A stretch of DNA of 64,000 nt. Origin: JBGVSA01 sp047605765 (lineage in GTDB: Bacteria; Pseudomonadota; Gammaproteobacteria; Burkholderiales; Rhodocyclaceae). A program made the translations under genes and the position numbers. The notes below the pieces were generated by a model. The model made no database searches. It was given only the letters and a program-made list of their open reading frames with translations, and was not told where the DNA came from. Within the stretch, counting starts at the first letter, position 1, and every line of letters starts with the position of its first letter. Below, piece after piece: positions 29,011 to 37,593 of this stretch. The DNA is taken from NCBI GenBank assembly GCA_047605765.1, contig JASGFB010000003.1, forward strand, positions 1 to 64,000, written 5' to 3'.

Positions 29011-29856
29011 TTATGCAGCGGCCGGATAAGCAAGCTTGACGTTGGGACGGCTGGCCACCCACGAAGGCGGCGGCGGCGAACCGGCCGACAGGGTGAGGAC
29101 TTCGACGCCGCCGGGGGTGACCACCACGGTGTGTTCCCATTGCGCCGACAGCGAGCGGTCGCGCGTGACGATGGTCCAGCCGTCGGGCAGTTCGGAGATC
29201 GCCGCCTTGCCGGCGTTGATCATGGGCTCGATGGTGAAGATCATGCCTTCGCGCAGCTCGATGCCGGTGCCGGGACGTCCGTAGTGCACCACCTGGGGTT
29301 CTTCGTGGAAGTTGCGGCCGATGCCGTGGCCGCAGAACTCGCGAACCACCGAATAGCCGGATTCCTCGGCCAGCTTCTGGATGACGTGGCCGATGTCGCC
29401 CAGGTGGGCGCCCGGCCTGACCTGGGCGATGCCCTGCCACATGCATTCGTAGGTGATCTGGGCCAGGCGCTTGGCCTGGATGCTGACGTCGCCGACGGTG
29501 AACATGCGGCTGGTGTCGCCGTAGAAGCCGTCCTTGGTGATGACCGTGATGTCGATGTTCAGCACGTCGCCACGCTTGAGCGGCTTGTTGTTCGGGATGC
29601 CATGGCACACCACGTGATTGAGCGAGGTGCACATCGACTTGGGGTAGGGCGTATAGCCCGGTGGCGCGTAATTGAGCGTGGCCGGGGTGGTGCCCTGGAC
29701 ATTCACCATGTATTCGTGGCCGAGGCGGTCGATTTCCTCAGTGGTGACGCCGGCCTGGATGTGCGGCGTGAGGTAGTCCAGCACTTCGGATGCGAGTCGG
29801 CAGGCGACGCGCATTTTTTCGATTTCGTCGGGGGTCTTGATGACAATGCTGCCCAT
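29011..29856 (-). CDS. map: Methionine aminopeptidase type I
   Basis: Removes the initiator methionine from nascent proteins. 281 residues from the ATG at 29856 (MGSIVIKTPDEIEK); the longer open frame upstream lacks support. The dimetal ligands are visible: two Asp in NIDITVITKDGFYGDTS, His in CGHGIGRNFHEEP, Glu in FTIEPMI and Glu in WEHTVVV. Divergent from rpsB, and probably co-transcribed with glnD. Confidence 0.96.
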   Translation of the reverse strand: MGSIVIKTPDEIEKMRVACRLASEVLDYLTPHIQAGVTTEEIDRLGHEYMVNVQGTTPATLNYAPPGYTPYPKSMCTSLNHVVCHGIPNNKPLKRGDVLNIDITVITKDGFYGDTSRMFTVGDVSIQAKRLAQITYECMWQGIAQVRPGAHLGDIGHVIQKLAEESGYSVVREFCGHGIGRNFHEEPQVVHYGRPGTGIELREGMIFTIEPMINAGKAAISELPDGWTIVTRDRSLSAQWEHTVVVTPGGVEVLTLSAGSPPPPSWVASRPNVKLAYPAAA

Positions 29857-29964
29857 GCTGCGGCGCGTTCCATAGTTTTGTGGTAAGCGATCAAGGCTAG
29901 CGCGTTTGGACCCGGCGGGCAATGCGGCCAGCGGTGGCGCGCACCCGCCCGGGGCGCACGGTGC

Positions 29965-29994
29965 TTGAGGCTTAGGCCCAACCGCTGATAGAAT
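29965..29994 (+). promoter_or_regulatory. Sigma-70 promoter of rpsB-tsf
   Basis: -35 TTGAGG at 29965-29970 and -10 TAGAAT at 29989-29994, with an 18-bp spacer. It lies about 195 bases before the rpsB start, leaving a long leader. Confidence 0.65.
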
Positions 29995-30189
29995 AGCGGG
30001 CTAAGTCGGCTCGCAACTTCGTTTGTTCGATAGGATTTCTTCGGAAAGCCTGCCGGATAGGCAGTGTGGGGCGATTAATTCGCACGTTCGCAAGCTAAAT
30101 GGGTTCGCCCCCTGGGGCGATGGAGCCATGCCGGGAACACCGGCAGGCCTTGCGAGCGGAGGTCAAAACCCTGAAATTGGAGTACGTAA
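29995..30189 (+). other. Long 5' leader of rpsB
   Basis: About 195 untranslated bases between the promoter and the rpsB ATG. In E. coli the rpsB leader RNA is the target of S2 autoregulation; a similar role here is inference. It contains a stretch with alternating short GC stems (for example around 30050-30065), but no defined fold can be given by eye. Confidence 0.4.
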
Positions 30190-30939
30190 ATGTCTGTCAC
30201 CATGCGTCAGATGCTGGAAGCCGGTGTCCACTTCGGTCACCAAACGCGTTTCTGGAACCCCAAGATGGCCCCGTATATCTTCGGCCATCGCAACAAGATC
30301 CACATCGTTAACCTGGAGAAGACCCTCCAGAAGTACAACGAAGCCATGGCGTTCGTGAAGAAGCTGGCTTCGAACCGCGGCACCATCCTGTTCGTCGGCA
30401 CCAAGCGCCAAGCGCGTGAAATCGTGGCCGAAGAAGCGCAACGCGCCGGCATGCCTTTCGTCGATGAGCGCTGGCTCGGCGGCATGCTGACCAACTTCAA
30501 GACGGTCAAGGGTTCGCTCAAGCGCCTGAAGGACATGGAACAAATGTTCGAAGACGGCTCGATCGAGCGTCTGTCGAAGAAAGAAGCGCTGATGACCCAG
30601 CGCGAACTGGCCAAGCTGCAAAAGAGCCTGGGCGGTATCAAGGACATGAACGGCCTGCCGGACGCCCTGTTCGTGATCGACGTCGGCTACCACAAGATCG
30701 CCATCACCGAAGCGCAGAAGCTCGGTATCCCGGTCGTGGCCGTGGTCGACACCAACCACTCGCCGGACGGCGTGCACTACGTCATCCCGGGTAACGACGA
30801 CTCCTCGCGCGCCATCCGTCTGTACGCCCAAGGCGTTGCCGACGCGGTGCTCGAAGGCAAGAGCCAAGTGATCTCCGACCTGGTCGCCGCCACTTCCGAC
30901 GAGTTCGTCGAAGTGCAAGAAGGCGCCGAACAGGCGTAA
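30190..30939 (+). CDS. rpsB: 30S ribosomal protein S2
   Basis: Ribosomal protein of the small subunit, 249 residues. Recognisable from MRQMLEAGVHFGHQTRFWNPK at the start, the ERWLGGMLTNFKTVKGSLKR core and PVVAVVDTNHSPDGVHYVIPGND. First gene of the rpsB-tsf pair, divergent from map. Strong biased codon use, as expected of a highly expressed gene. Confidence 0.98.
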   Translation: MSVTMRQMLEAGVHFGHQTRFWNPKMAPYIFGHRNKIHIVNLEKTLQKYNEAMAFVKKLASNRGTILFVGTKRQAREIVAEEAQRAGMPFVDERWLGGMLTNFKTVKGSLKRLKDMEQMFEDGSIERLSKKEALMTQRELAKLQKSLGGIKDMNGLPDALFVIDVGYHKIAITEAQKLGIPVVAVVDTNHSPDGVHYVIPGNDDSSRAIRLYAQGVADAVLEGKSQVISDLVAATSDEFVEVQEGAEQA

Positions 30940-30954
30940 TGATGCGATGACACA

Positions 30955-31017
30955 GTGCCGCAACGTCCGGCCGGATGTTGCGGCACGCACCGGCCCCGTC
31001 CTGGGGCCGTGTTTTTA
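30955..31017 (+). terminator. Tandem hairpins (attenuator) between rpsB and tsf
   Basis: First hairpin arms GTGCCGCAAC (30955-30964) and GTTGCGGCAC (30977-30986). The second, GGCCCC/GGGGCC (30992-31008), is followed by GTGTTTTTAG, as in an intrinsic terminator. It sits between co-oriented rpsB and tsf and probably trims downstream expression instead of ending it fully, as described in E. coli. Confidence 0.7.
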
Positions 31018-31045
31018 GAAATTCAACTGTTTTCTGGGAGTTAGC

Positions 31046-31936
31046 ATGGCGGCAATTACTGCAAGCATGGTCGGCGAGCTGCGCGCAAAGACCGATGCAC
31101 CCATGATGGAATGCAAAAAGGCCTTGACCGAAGCCGACGGCGACATGGTCAAGGCTGAAGAAATCCTGCGTATCAAGCTGGGCAACAAGGCTGGCAAGGC
31201 TGCCGCCCGTGTGACCGCTGAAGGCATCGTGGGTACGTACATCTCGGCCGACGGCAAGCTGGCCGCTATCATCGAAGTCAACTGCGAAACCGACTTCGTG
31301 GCCAAGAACGACGATTTCCTGGCCTTCACCAAGAACGTCGCCCAACTGGTCGCCGAAAAGAATCCGGTCGACGTCGACGCCCTGTCGGCCCTGCCGCTGG
31401 AAGCCTCGACGGTCGACGCCGTGCGCGTGGCGCTGGTCGGCAAGATTGGTGAAAACATCTCGATCCGCCGCTTCGTGCGCATCGACGCCAAGGGCGCGGT
31501 GGCGCAGTACATCCACGGCGGCGCCAAGATCGGCGTGCTGGTCGACCTGGTCGGCGGCAGCGAAGACCTGGCGCGCGACATCGCCATGCACATCGCCGCC
31601 AGCAAGCCCAAGGCACTGGATGCGTCGGGCGTGTCCGCCGAGCTGATCGACACCGAACGCCGCGTGGCCATCGAAAAGGCCAAGGAAGCCGGCAAGCCCG
31701 AAGCGATGCTGGAAAAGATCGCCGAAGGTACGGTGCAGAAGTTCCTGAAGGAAGTCACCCTGCTGGGCCAGCCCTTCGTCAAGGACGACAAGCAGACCAT
31801 CGATCAACTGCTCAAGGCCAACTCGGCCTCGGTTGCCAGCTTCACGCTGTACGTGGTGGGCGAGGGCATCGAGAAGAAAGTGACCGACTTCGCCGCTGAA
31901 GTCGCTGCGCAGCAAGCTGCCGCGCAAGCGCGCTAA
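31046..31936 (+). CDS. tsf: Elongation factor Ts
   Basis: Nucleotide exchange factor for EF-Tu, 296 residues. The N-terminal UBA-like region has the signature LRAKTDAPMMECKKALTEA and the core has INCETDFVAKNDDFLAF-type sequence (EVNCETDFVAKNDDFLAF). Start at 31046 behind GGGAG. Followed by pyrH after 14 bases. Confidence 0.98.
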   Translation: MAAITASMVGELRAKTDAPMMECKKALTEADGDMVKAEEILRIKLGNKAGKAAARVTAEGIVGTYISADGKLAAIIEVNCETDFVAKNDDFLAFTKNVAQLVAEKNPVDVDALSALPLEASTVDAVRVALVGKIGENISIRRFVRIDAKGAVAQYIHGGAKIGVLVDLVGGSEDLARDIAMHIAASKPKALDASGVSAELIDTERRVAIEKAKEAGKPEAMLEKIAEGTVQKFLKEVTLLGQPFVKDDKQTIDQLLKANSASVASFTLYVVGEGIEKKVTDFAAEVAAQQAAAQAR

Positions 31937-31950
31937 GGCGGAGAGTCCCT

Positions 31951-32664
31951 ATGGCCGCCGCGTATAAACGTATTCTGCTGAAACTCTCGGGCGAAGCCCT
32001 CATGGGCGATGACGCCTATGGCATCAACCAGAGTGTTGTATCGGGGATCGTTGCCGACGTTGCCGAAGTCTCACGCCTGGGCGTGGAAGTCGGCATCGTC
32101 ATCGGCGGCGGCAACATATTCCGCGGCATGGCGGGCGCGGCATCCGGCATGGACCGCGCCACCGCGGATTACATGGGGATGCTGGCGACCATCATGAATG
32201 CCATGGCCCTGGCCGATGCCTTCCGCGTCGCCGGGGTGGTCGCTCGCGTGCAGTCGGCGCTGAGCTGCGATCAGGTCGTCGAGCCGTACATTCGCGGCAA
32301 GGCGATCCGCTATCTCGAAGAAGGCCGCATCGTGATCTTCGCGGCCGGCACGGGCAATCCGTTCTTCACCACCGACACCGCCGCCGCGCTGCGTGGCGTC
32401 GAGATCGGTGCCGAGGTCGTGCTCAAGGCCACCAAGGTCGACGGCATCTACACGGCCGATCCGAAGAAGGATCCGACGGCCACGCGCTATGCGACCGTCA
32501 ATTTCGACGAAGCCATCAGTCGCAACCTGCAGGTGATGGACGCCACCGCGTTCGCGCTGTGCCGCGACCAGAAGCTGCCGATCAAGGTATTCAGCATTTT
32601 CAAGCAGGGTGCCCTGCGTCGCGTCGTGATGGGCGAAGACGAAGGCACGCTGGTGCATATTTGA
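31951..32664 (+). CDS. pyrH: UMP kinase
   Basis: Phosphorylates UMP to UDP in pyrimidine synthesis. 237 residues of the amino-acid kinase fold: LLKLSGEALMGDDAYGI at the N-terminus, VVIGGGNIFRG-like glycine loop, and MDRATADYMGMLATIMNAMAL. Length is normal. Part of the tsf-pyrH-frr run. Confidence 0.98.
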   Translation: MAAAYKRILLKLSGEALMGDDAYGINQSVVSGIVADVAEVSRLGVEVGIVIGGGNIFRGMAGAASGMDRATADYMGMLATIMNAMALADAFRVAGVVARVQSALSCDQVVEPYIRGKAIRYLEEGRIVIFAAGTGNPFFTTDTAAALRGVEIGAEVVLKATKVDGIYTADPKKDPTATRYATVNFDEAISRNLQVMDATAFALCRDQKLPIKVFSIFKQGALRRVVMGEDEGTLVHI

Positions 32665-32674
32665 GGGGTGCAAG

Positions 32675-33232
32675 ATGATTCCCGAGTTGAAGAAGACCAC
32701 CGAAAGCAAGATGCAGAAGTCCATCGAGGCGCTCAAGAACGACCTCGGCAAGGTGCGCACCGGTCGCGCCAGCACGGGCTTGCTCGATCATGTGATGGTC
32801 GACTACTACGGGAACCCGACGCCGGTTCCGCAAGTGGCCAACGTGACGCTGCTCGACGCGCGTACGCTGGGGGTGCAGCCGTGGGAAAAGACCATGGTGG
32901 GCAAGATCGAAAAGGCTATCCGTGATTCCGACCTGGGCCTGAACCCCGCGACGATGGGCGACGTCATCCGCGTGCCGATGCCCGCCCTGACCGAAGAGCG
33001 CCGCAAGGATCTCATCAAGGTGGTGCGCGGCGAGGCTGAAAACGCCAAGGTCGCCGTGCGCAATCTGCGCCGCGACGCCAACTCGTCGCTCAAGGACGCC
33101 GTCAAGGCCAAGGATATTTCCGAGGATGACGAGCGCCGTGCGCAGGACGACGTTCAGAAGCTGACCGACAAGTCGATCGCCGAAATCGATCGCATGCTGG
33201 CACAAAAAGAACAGGAACTGATGCAGGTTTGA
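32675..33232 (+). CDS. frr: Ribosome recycling factor
   Basis: Splits post-termination ribosomes together with EF-G. 185 residues, normal length, with KTTESKMQKSIEALKNDLGK and the hinge VDYYGNPTPVPQVANV. Start at 32675 follows GAGGGG. It ends the translation-factor part of the cluster; a terminator-like hairpin separates it from uppS. Confidence 0.98.
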   Translation: MIPELKKTTESKMQKSIEALKNDLGKVRTGRASTGLLDHVMVDYYGNPTPVPQVANVTLLDARTLGVQPWEKTMVGKIEKAIRDSDLGLNPATMGDVIRVPMPALTEERRKDLIKVVRGEAENAKVAVRNLRRDANSSLKDAVKAKDISEDDERRAQDDVQKLTDKSIAEIDRMLAQKEQELMQV

Positions 33233-33325
33233 GGCCGGGAGCCGCCCTGATGCATGCCACTCTTCGCGCGCGGTGCTCGGGCGCGAGTGTGCGCGAGCGG
33301 CGGGGTTCCTCGATGGCGCACCCAT

Positions 33326-33366
33326 TGCGGGCGGGAAGCTGCTTTCCGGCCCGCATTTGTTTTTTA
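33326..33366 (+). terminator. Terminator-like hairpin downstream of frr
   Basis: TGCGGGC (33326-33332) pairs with GCCCGCA (33349-33355) with an inner GGAA/TTCC stem. TTTGTTTTTT follows. It lies between frr and uppS. Confidence 0.65.
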
Positions 33367-33426
33367 TGGGCCGCGCCGCGTTTAAGATTCGTTTTTCCGA
33401 TTCGTCATCTCGCGTAGAGCCAGGTC

Positions 33427-34212
33427 ATGCCCTTATCGCGTTTCATCAGCTCCACACGCGAAATTCCGCCCACCCCCGCCATGCCGCGCCACGTTGCGGT
33501 GGTCATGGACGGCAATGGCCGTTGGGCCAAGAAGCGGTTCCTGCCGCGCGTGGCGGGCCACAAGCGTGGCGTCGAGACGGTGCGTGCCATGGTGCGCCGC
33601 TGCATCGATCTCGGTATCGAACACCTGACCCTGTTTGCTTTCAGTTCCGAGAACTGGCGCCGACCGGCGGACGAGGTGTCGTTCCTCATGAAGCTGTTCC
33701 TGCAGGCGCTGCGCGATGAAGTCAATCGCCTGCACAAGAACAACATTCGCCTGCGTGTCATCGGCGATCTGTCGCGTTTCGACGAAACGCTGGTGCGCAC
33801 CATCCGCGAGGCCGAGGAAACCACCTCGCGCAATACCGCGCTGACCCTGTCGGTGGCGGCCAACTACGGTGGCCGCTGGGACATCCTGAATGCCGTCAAC
33901 CGCATGGTGGCGGCGCAGCCGGACAAAGCCGCCGGCTATACCGAAGAAGACCTGGCGCCATACCTGGCGTTGGCCGACGCGCCCGAGCCGGATCTGTTCA
34001 TCCGCACCGGTGGGGAAGAGCGTGTGAGCAATTTCCTGTTGTGGCAATTGGCCTACACCGAGTTCTATTTCACTCAAACGCTGTGGCCGGACTTTGACGA
34101 TGACGCCTTCGACGAGGCGATCAAATCCTACCAACAACGCGAGCGCCGTTTCGGTCGAACCAGCCAGCAAGTGATCGACGACGCCAATACCGGGCCCGTT
34201 TCCCATGCTTAA
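33427..34212 (+). CDS. uppS: Undecaprenyl diphosphate synthase
   Basis: Makes the C55 lipid carrier for cell-wall and polysaccharide synthesis by cis-condensation of isopentenyl diphosphate. 261 residues; VVMDGNGRWAKKR, AFSSENWRRP and PDLFIRTGGEERVSNFLLWQ are the family motifs. The ATG at 33427 gives a short N-terminal extension; the ATG at 33481 (MPRHVAVVMD) is an alternative. The end overlaps the cdsA start. Confidence 0.96.
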   Translation: MPLSRFISSTREIPPTPAMPRHVAVVMDGNGRWAKKRFLPRVAGHKRGVETVRAMVRRCIDLGIEHLTLFAFSSENWRRPADEVSFLMKLFLQALRDEVNRLHKNNIRLRVIGDLSRFDETLVRTIREAEETTSRNTALTLSVAANYGGRWDILNAVNRMVAAQPDKAAGYTEEDLAPYLALADAPEPDLFIRTGGEERVSNFLLWQLAYTEFYFTQTLWPDFDDDAFDEAIKSYQQRERRFGRTSQQVIDDANTGPVSHA

Positions 34213-35014
34213 AGCACGCGTTCTGACCGCGTTGGCACTGGCGGCCGTACTGTTTGGCGCGATTTTCGCGCTGCCTCTCAAGCTGCTGGGCATTCTCGTC
34301 GGTCTGCTGGTGTGGTTCGCCGTCGGCGAATGGGCGCGTCTGGTGAAGATGGATCGTATGGGCGGCATGCTCTTCCAGACCGTGGTGGCGCTGCTGGTGG
34401 TCCGTTACGGCTTTGCCGATCCCACCGTCAACCGCGGCATGCTGATGGTGCTGATCTTCCTGTGCGCGCTGTCGTTCTGGATCCTCACCGCGCCCGGACT
34501 GCTCAAGATGTTCATGCCGCTGGGCTCGGGCTACGTGGCCTATCTGGTCGGCGCCACCATTTTCATTCCTGCGGGTATCGCCATGCTTTACCTGGCGGCC
34601 ATCAGCCCCTGGATGCTGCTGGCTGCGCTGGTGCCGGTGTGGATCGCCGACATCGCCGCGTTCTTCGTCGGCCGCACCTGGGGCCGACGCAAACTGGCGC
34701 CCGTCATCAGCCCGGGCAAGAGCTGGGAAGGCGCCGCCGGCGCGGTGGTGGCGGTCGTCCTCTACGGCCTGATCCTGCGGGCTGCGGTGCCCGAGATCGG
34801 CGCCCGCATCGGCGTCCTCGGCATGGTAGGGGTGGCCCTGCTGTACACGGCCATGAGCGTGATCGGCGATCTGTTCGAATCGATGGTCAAGCGCCACGCC
34901 GGCGTCAAGGACAGCGGCAATCTGTTGCCCGGACACGGCGGCATCCTCGACCGCATCGACAGCCTGTTGCCCACGCTGCCCCTGGCGGCGGCGCTGGTCG
35001 TCTGGCTGGGCTGA
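34205..35014 (+). CDS. cdsA: Phosphatidate cytidylyltransferase
   Basis: Makes CDP-diacylglycerol, the branch point of phospholipid synthesis, in the inner membrane. 269 residues with about seven helices; the signature ISPGKSWEGAAGA and the C-terminal DLFESMVKRHAGVKDSGNLL, then PGHGGILDRIDS, are complete. Overlaps uppS by 8 bases and is followed closely by dxr. Confidence 0.97.
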   Translation: MLKARVLTALALAAVLFGAIFALPLKLLGILVGLLVWFAVGEWARLVKMDRMGGMLFQTVVALLVVRYGFADPTVNRGMLMVLIFLCALSFWILTAPGLLKMFMPLGSGYVAYLVGATIFIPAGIAMLYLAAISPWMLLAALVPVWIADIAAFFVGRTWGRRKLAPVISPGKSWEGAAGAVVAVVLYGLILRAAVPEIGARIGVLGMVGVALLYTAMSVIGDLFESMVKRHAGVKDSGNLLPGHGGILDRIDSLLPTLPLAAALVVWLG

Positions 35015-35033
35015 GTCTTTCTAGCGGCATTCC

Positions 35034-36215
35034 ATGCAAAAGCAAGTAATCACAATCCTGGGCGCGACCGGTTCGATCGGCCTGAATACGCTCGATGTGG
35101 TGGCGCGCCATCCGGAGCGTTTCGAAGTCTTCGCGCTGAGCGCTTATCGGCAGACCGCCAAGCTGGCCGAGCTGTGCCGCCTGCATCGTCCCAAGGTGGC
35201 GGTGGTGGCGGGGCCGGCCGAGGCGCAGGCTCTGCGCGAAATGCTCGGCGGCCAGGGCGGCATGGATATCCTGCATGGGGCGGCGGCCCTCGACGCAGTG
35301 GCCAGCGACCCCAGCGTGACCACCGTGATGGCCGCCATCGTCGGCGCCGCCGGCCTGTCGGCTTCGCTGGCGGCGGCGCGGGCAGGCAAGCGTCTGCTGT
35401 TGGCCAACAAGGAAGCGCTGGTCATGGCCGGCGAACTGTTCATCGATACGGTGCGCCGCAACAATGCGACGCTGCTGCCCATCGACAGCGAACACAACGC
35501 CATTTTCCAGTCCTTACCCGCAGGGTTCGAATACGGCCTGACCGATTGTGGTGTGCGCCGCATCATCCTGACCGCCTCGGGCGGCCCGTTCCGCGCCACC
35601 CCGCGCGAAGCGCTGTGCGCCGTGACGCCCGATCAGGCATGTGCCCACCCTAACTGGGTCATGGGACGCAAGATTTCGGTCGATTCGGCGACCATGATGA
35701 ACAAGGGGCTGGAAGTCATCGAGGCGCGCTGGCTGTTCGGCGTGACCGGCGAGCGCATCGGTGTGGTCGTGCACCCCGAGAGTGTCATCCATTCGATGGT
35801 CGAATACGACGACGGTTCGGTGCTTGCGCAGTTGGGCAACCCCGATATGCGAACTCCCATCGCCCATGCCCTGTCCTACCCGCAACGAATTGCTGCGGGT
35901 GTCACCCCTTTGAATCTCACTCAGGTTGGCCGGCTCACTTTCGAGGAGCCGGATTTCGAACGTTTCCCGTGCCTGCGCCTGGCCTATGATGCCTTGCGCG
36001 CAGGCGGCACGGCCGCCGCGCGCATGAACGCCGCCAACGAGGAAGCCGTGGCCGCGTTCCTGGATGGCCGGCTGCGTTTCGATCGCATCGGCCAGATCGT
36101 CGAGGCGGTGCTCGAAGCCGATGCCAATACACCGGCCGGCAGCCTGGGCGAAGTCCTCGATGCCGATGCGCGGGCGCGCCACGCCGCGCATGAACTGATT
36201 CTCGCCTCTCGCTGA
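35034..36215 (+). CDS. dxr: 1-deoxy-D-xylulose 5-phosphate reductoisomerase
   Basis: Second step of the MEP isoprenoid pathway: DXP to MEP with NADPH. 393 residues. N-terminal ILGATGSIGLNTLDVVARHP is the NADPH site; metal and substrate motifs are IDSEHNAIFQSL and TASGGPFR, and the flexible-loop EVIEARWLFG is present. 19 bases after cdsA. Confidence 0.97.
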   Translation: MQKQVITILGATGSIGLNTLDVVARHPERFEVFALSAYRQTAKLAELCRLHRPKVAVVAGPAEAQALREMLGGQGGMDILHGAAALDAVASDPSVTTVMAAIVGAAGLSASLAAARAGKRLLLANKEALVMAGELFIDTVRRNNATLLPIDSEHNAIFQSLPAGFEYGLTDCGVRRIILTASGGPFRATPREALCAVTPDQACAHPNWVMGRKISVDSATMMNKGLEVIEARWLFGVTGERIGVVVHPESVIHSMVEYDDGSVLAQLGNPDMRTPIAHALSYPQRIAAGVTPLNLTQVGRLTFEEPDFERFPCLRLAYDALRAGGTAAARMNAANEEAVAAFLDGRLRFDRIGQIVEAVLEADANTPAGSLGEVLDADARARHAAHELILASR

Positions 36216-36223
36216 ATCCACCC

Positions 36224-37588
36224 ATGGGCCTCTTGCACTACATCTGGTACTTCCTGCTTGCGCTGGCGGTCTTGATCGCGGTGCACGAATACGGGCACTA
36301 CCTGGCCGCGCGCTTGTGCGGCGTGAAGGTACTGCGTTTTTCGCTGGGATTCGGACGCACCGTATTTTTGCGGCGCATCGGCCCCGACCAGACCGAATGG
36401 GCGGTGAGCCTGATTCCTCTGGGCGGCTACGTGCGCATGCTCGATGAATCCGAAGGGCCGGTCGCCTATGACGAGCGTCATCGCGCCTTCAATCTGCAAC
36501 CGGTGTGGAAGCGCGCCATCATCGTGGTGGCCGGGCCGCTTGCAAATTTCTTGCTCGCTATCGTGGTGTACTGGGCCATGTTCATCCATGGCTCGCACGA
36601 ACTGCCGGCCGTGCTGGGGCCGGTGGCCAATGCGTCGGTGGCGCAGCGCGCCGGCCTGGTCGAGGGCGAACGCATCGTCAGCATCGATGGCGAGAGCGTG
36701 GCGTCGTGGGCCGACGTGCGCTGGCTGATCGTCGATCGTGGCATCGACCGCAGGACGGTCGAAGTGGTGGCCACTGCCAAGGATGGCTCGACGCAGGTCG
36801 GCATGCTCGACTTGTCGGCCCTGACCATCGATGATCGCGCCAACGACGTCATGGGGCAGATCGGCCTGAGCCCGGTGCTGCCGCTGGTGCCGGCGGTCAT
36901 CGGCACGGTCGTCGGCGATGGTGCAGGGCAGCGCGCCGGCTTGCGCGAAGGTGATCGCATTCTGGCTGTCAATGGACAGGCGGTCAGCGATTTCCGCGAA
37001 TTCGCCCGCCTCGTGGCGCATCACCCCGGCCAGCCGATTTCGCTGCGCATCCAACGCGGCGCCGCCACGCTGGATCTGGCCGCGACGCCGGACGTCGTGG
37101 CTGGCAGCGAACCGGCGCGCGGGCGCCTGGGGGTTGGCGTGCGCGAGGATCGCGAAGCCGTCGAGCGCAACCTGGTGCTGGTCGATTACGGCCCGGTGGC
37201 CGCCCTGTCGAAAGCCGTGGCGCAGACCTGGAACACAACGACCTTCAGCCTGAAGGTGATGTGGAAGATGATTGTCGGCGAAGTGTCGATCCGCAATGTG
37301 AGCGGGCCGGTGACCATCGCCGACTATGCGGGCCAGACCGCACGCGCCGGATTCGAAGCGTACATGCGCTTTCTGGCCCTCGTGAGCATCAGTCTGGGCG
37401 TGCTCAACCTGTTGCCGGTGCCGATCCTTGATGGTGGGCACTTACTGTATTATGTCGCCGAAGCAATCCGGGGGAAGCCTTTGTCCGAGCGCGTCATGGA
37501 GCTTGGCCAGAAGGCCGGCTTTGCCATTCTCGCCTCGCTTATGGCACTTGCATTCTTCAACGACATCAACCGCCTGTTGTTCGGCTGA
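36224..37588 (+). CDS. rseP: Site-2 protease RseP
   Basis: Intramembrane zinc protease that cleaves the anti-sigma factor RseA and remnant signal peptides. 454 residues: H21-E22-Y-G-H25 in the first helix, two PDZ domains (about 110-210 and 215-300), and the third metal ligand in PVPILDGGH (D403). Eight bases after dxr, five before bamA. Confidence 0.96.
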   Translation: MGLLHYIWYFLLALAVLIAVHEYGHYLAARLCGVKVLRFSLGFGRTVFLRRIGPDQTEWAVSLIPLGGYVRMLDESEGPVAYDERHRAFNLQPVWKRAIIVVAGPLANFLLAIVVYWAMFIHGSHELPAVLGPVANASVAQRAGLVEGERIVSIDGESVASWADVRWLIVDRGIDRRTVEVVATAKDGSTQVGMLDLSALTIDDRANDVMGQIGLSPVLPLVPAVIGTVVGDGAGQRAGLREGDRILAVNGQAVSDFREFARLVAHHPGQPISLRIQRGAATLDLAATPDVVAGSEPARGRLGVGVREDREAVERNLVLVDYGPVAALSKAVAQTWNTTTFSLKVMWKMIVGEVSIRNVSGPVTIADYAGQTARAGFEAYMRFLALVSISLGVLNLLPVPILDGGHLLYYVAEAIRGKPLSERVMELGQKAGFAILASLMALAFFNDINRLLFG

Positions 37589-37593
37589 CCTGA

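Noticed and set aside
27898..29886. 662-residue frame opposite glnD and map
   Set aside because: Runs across two well-supported genes on the other strand and lacks any motif.
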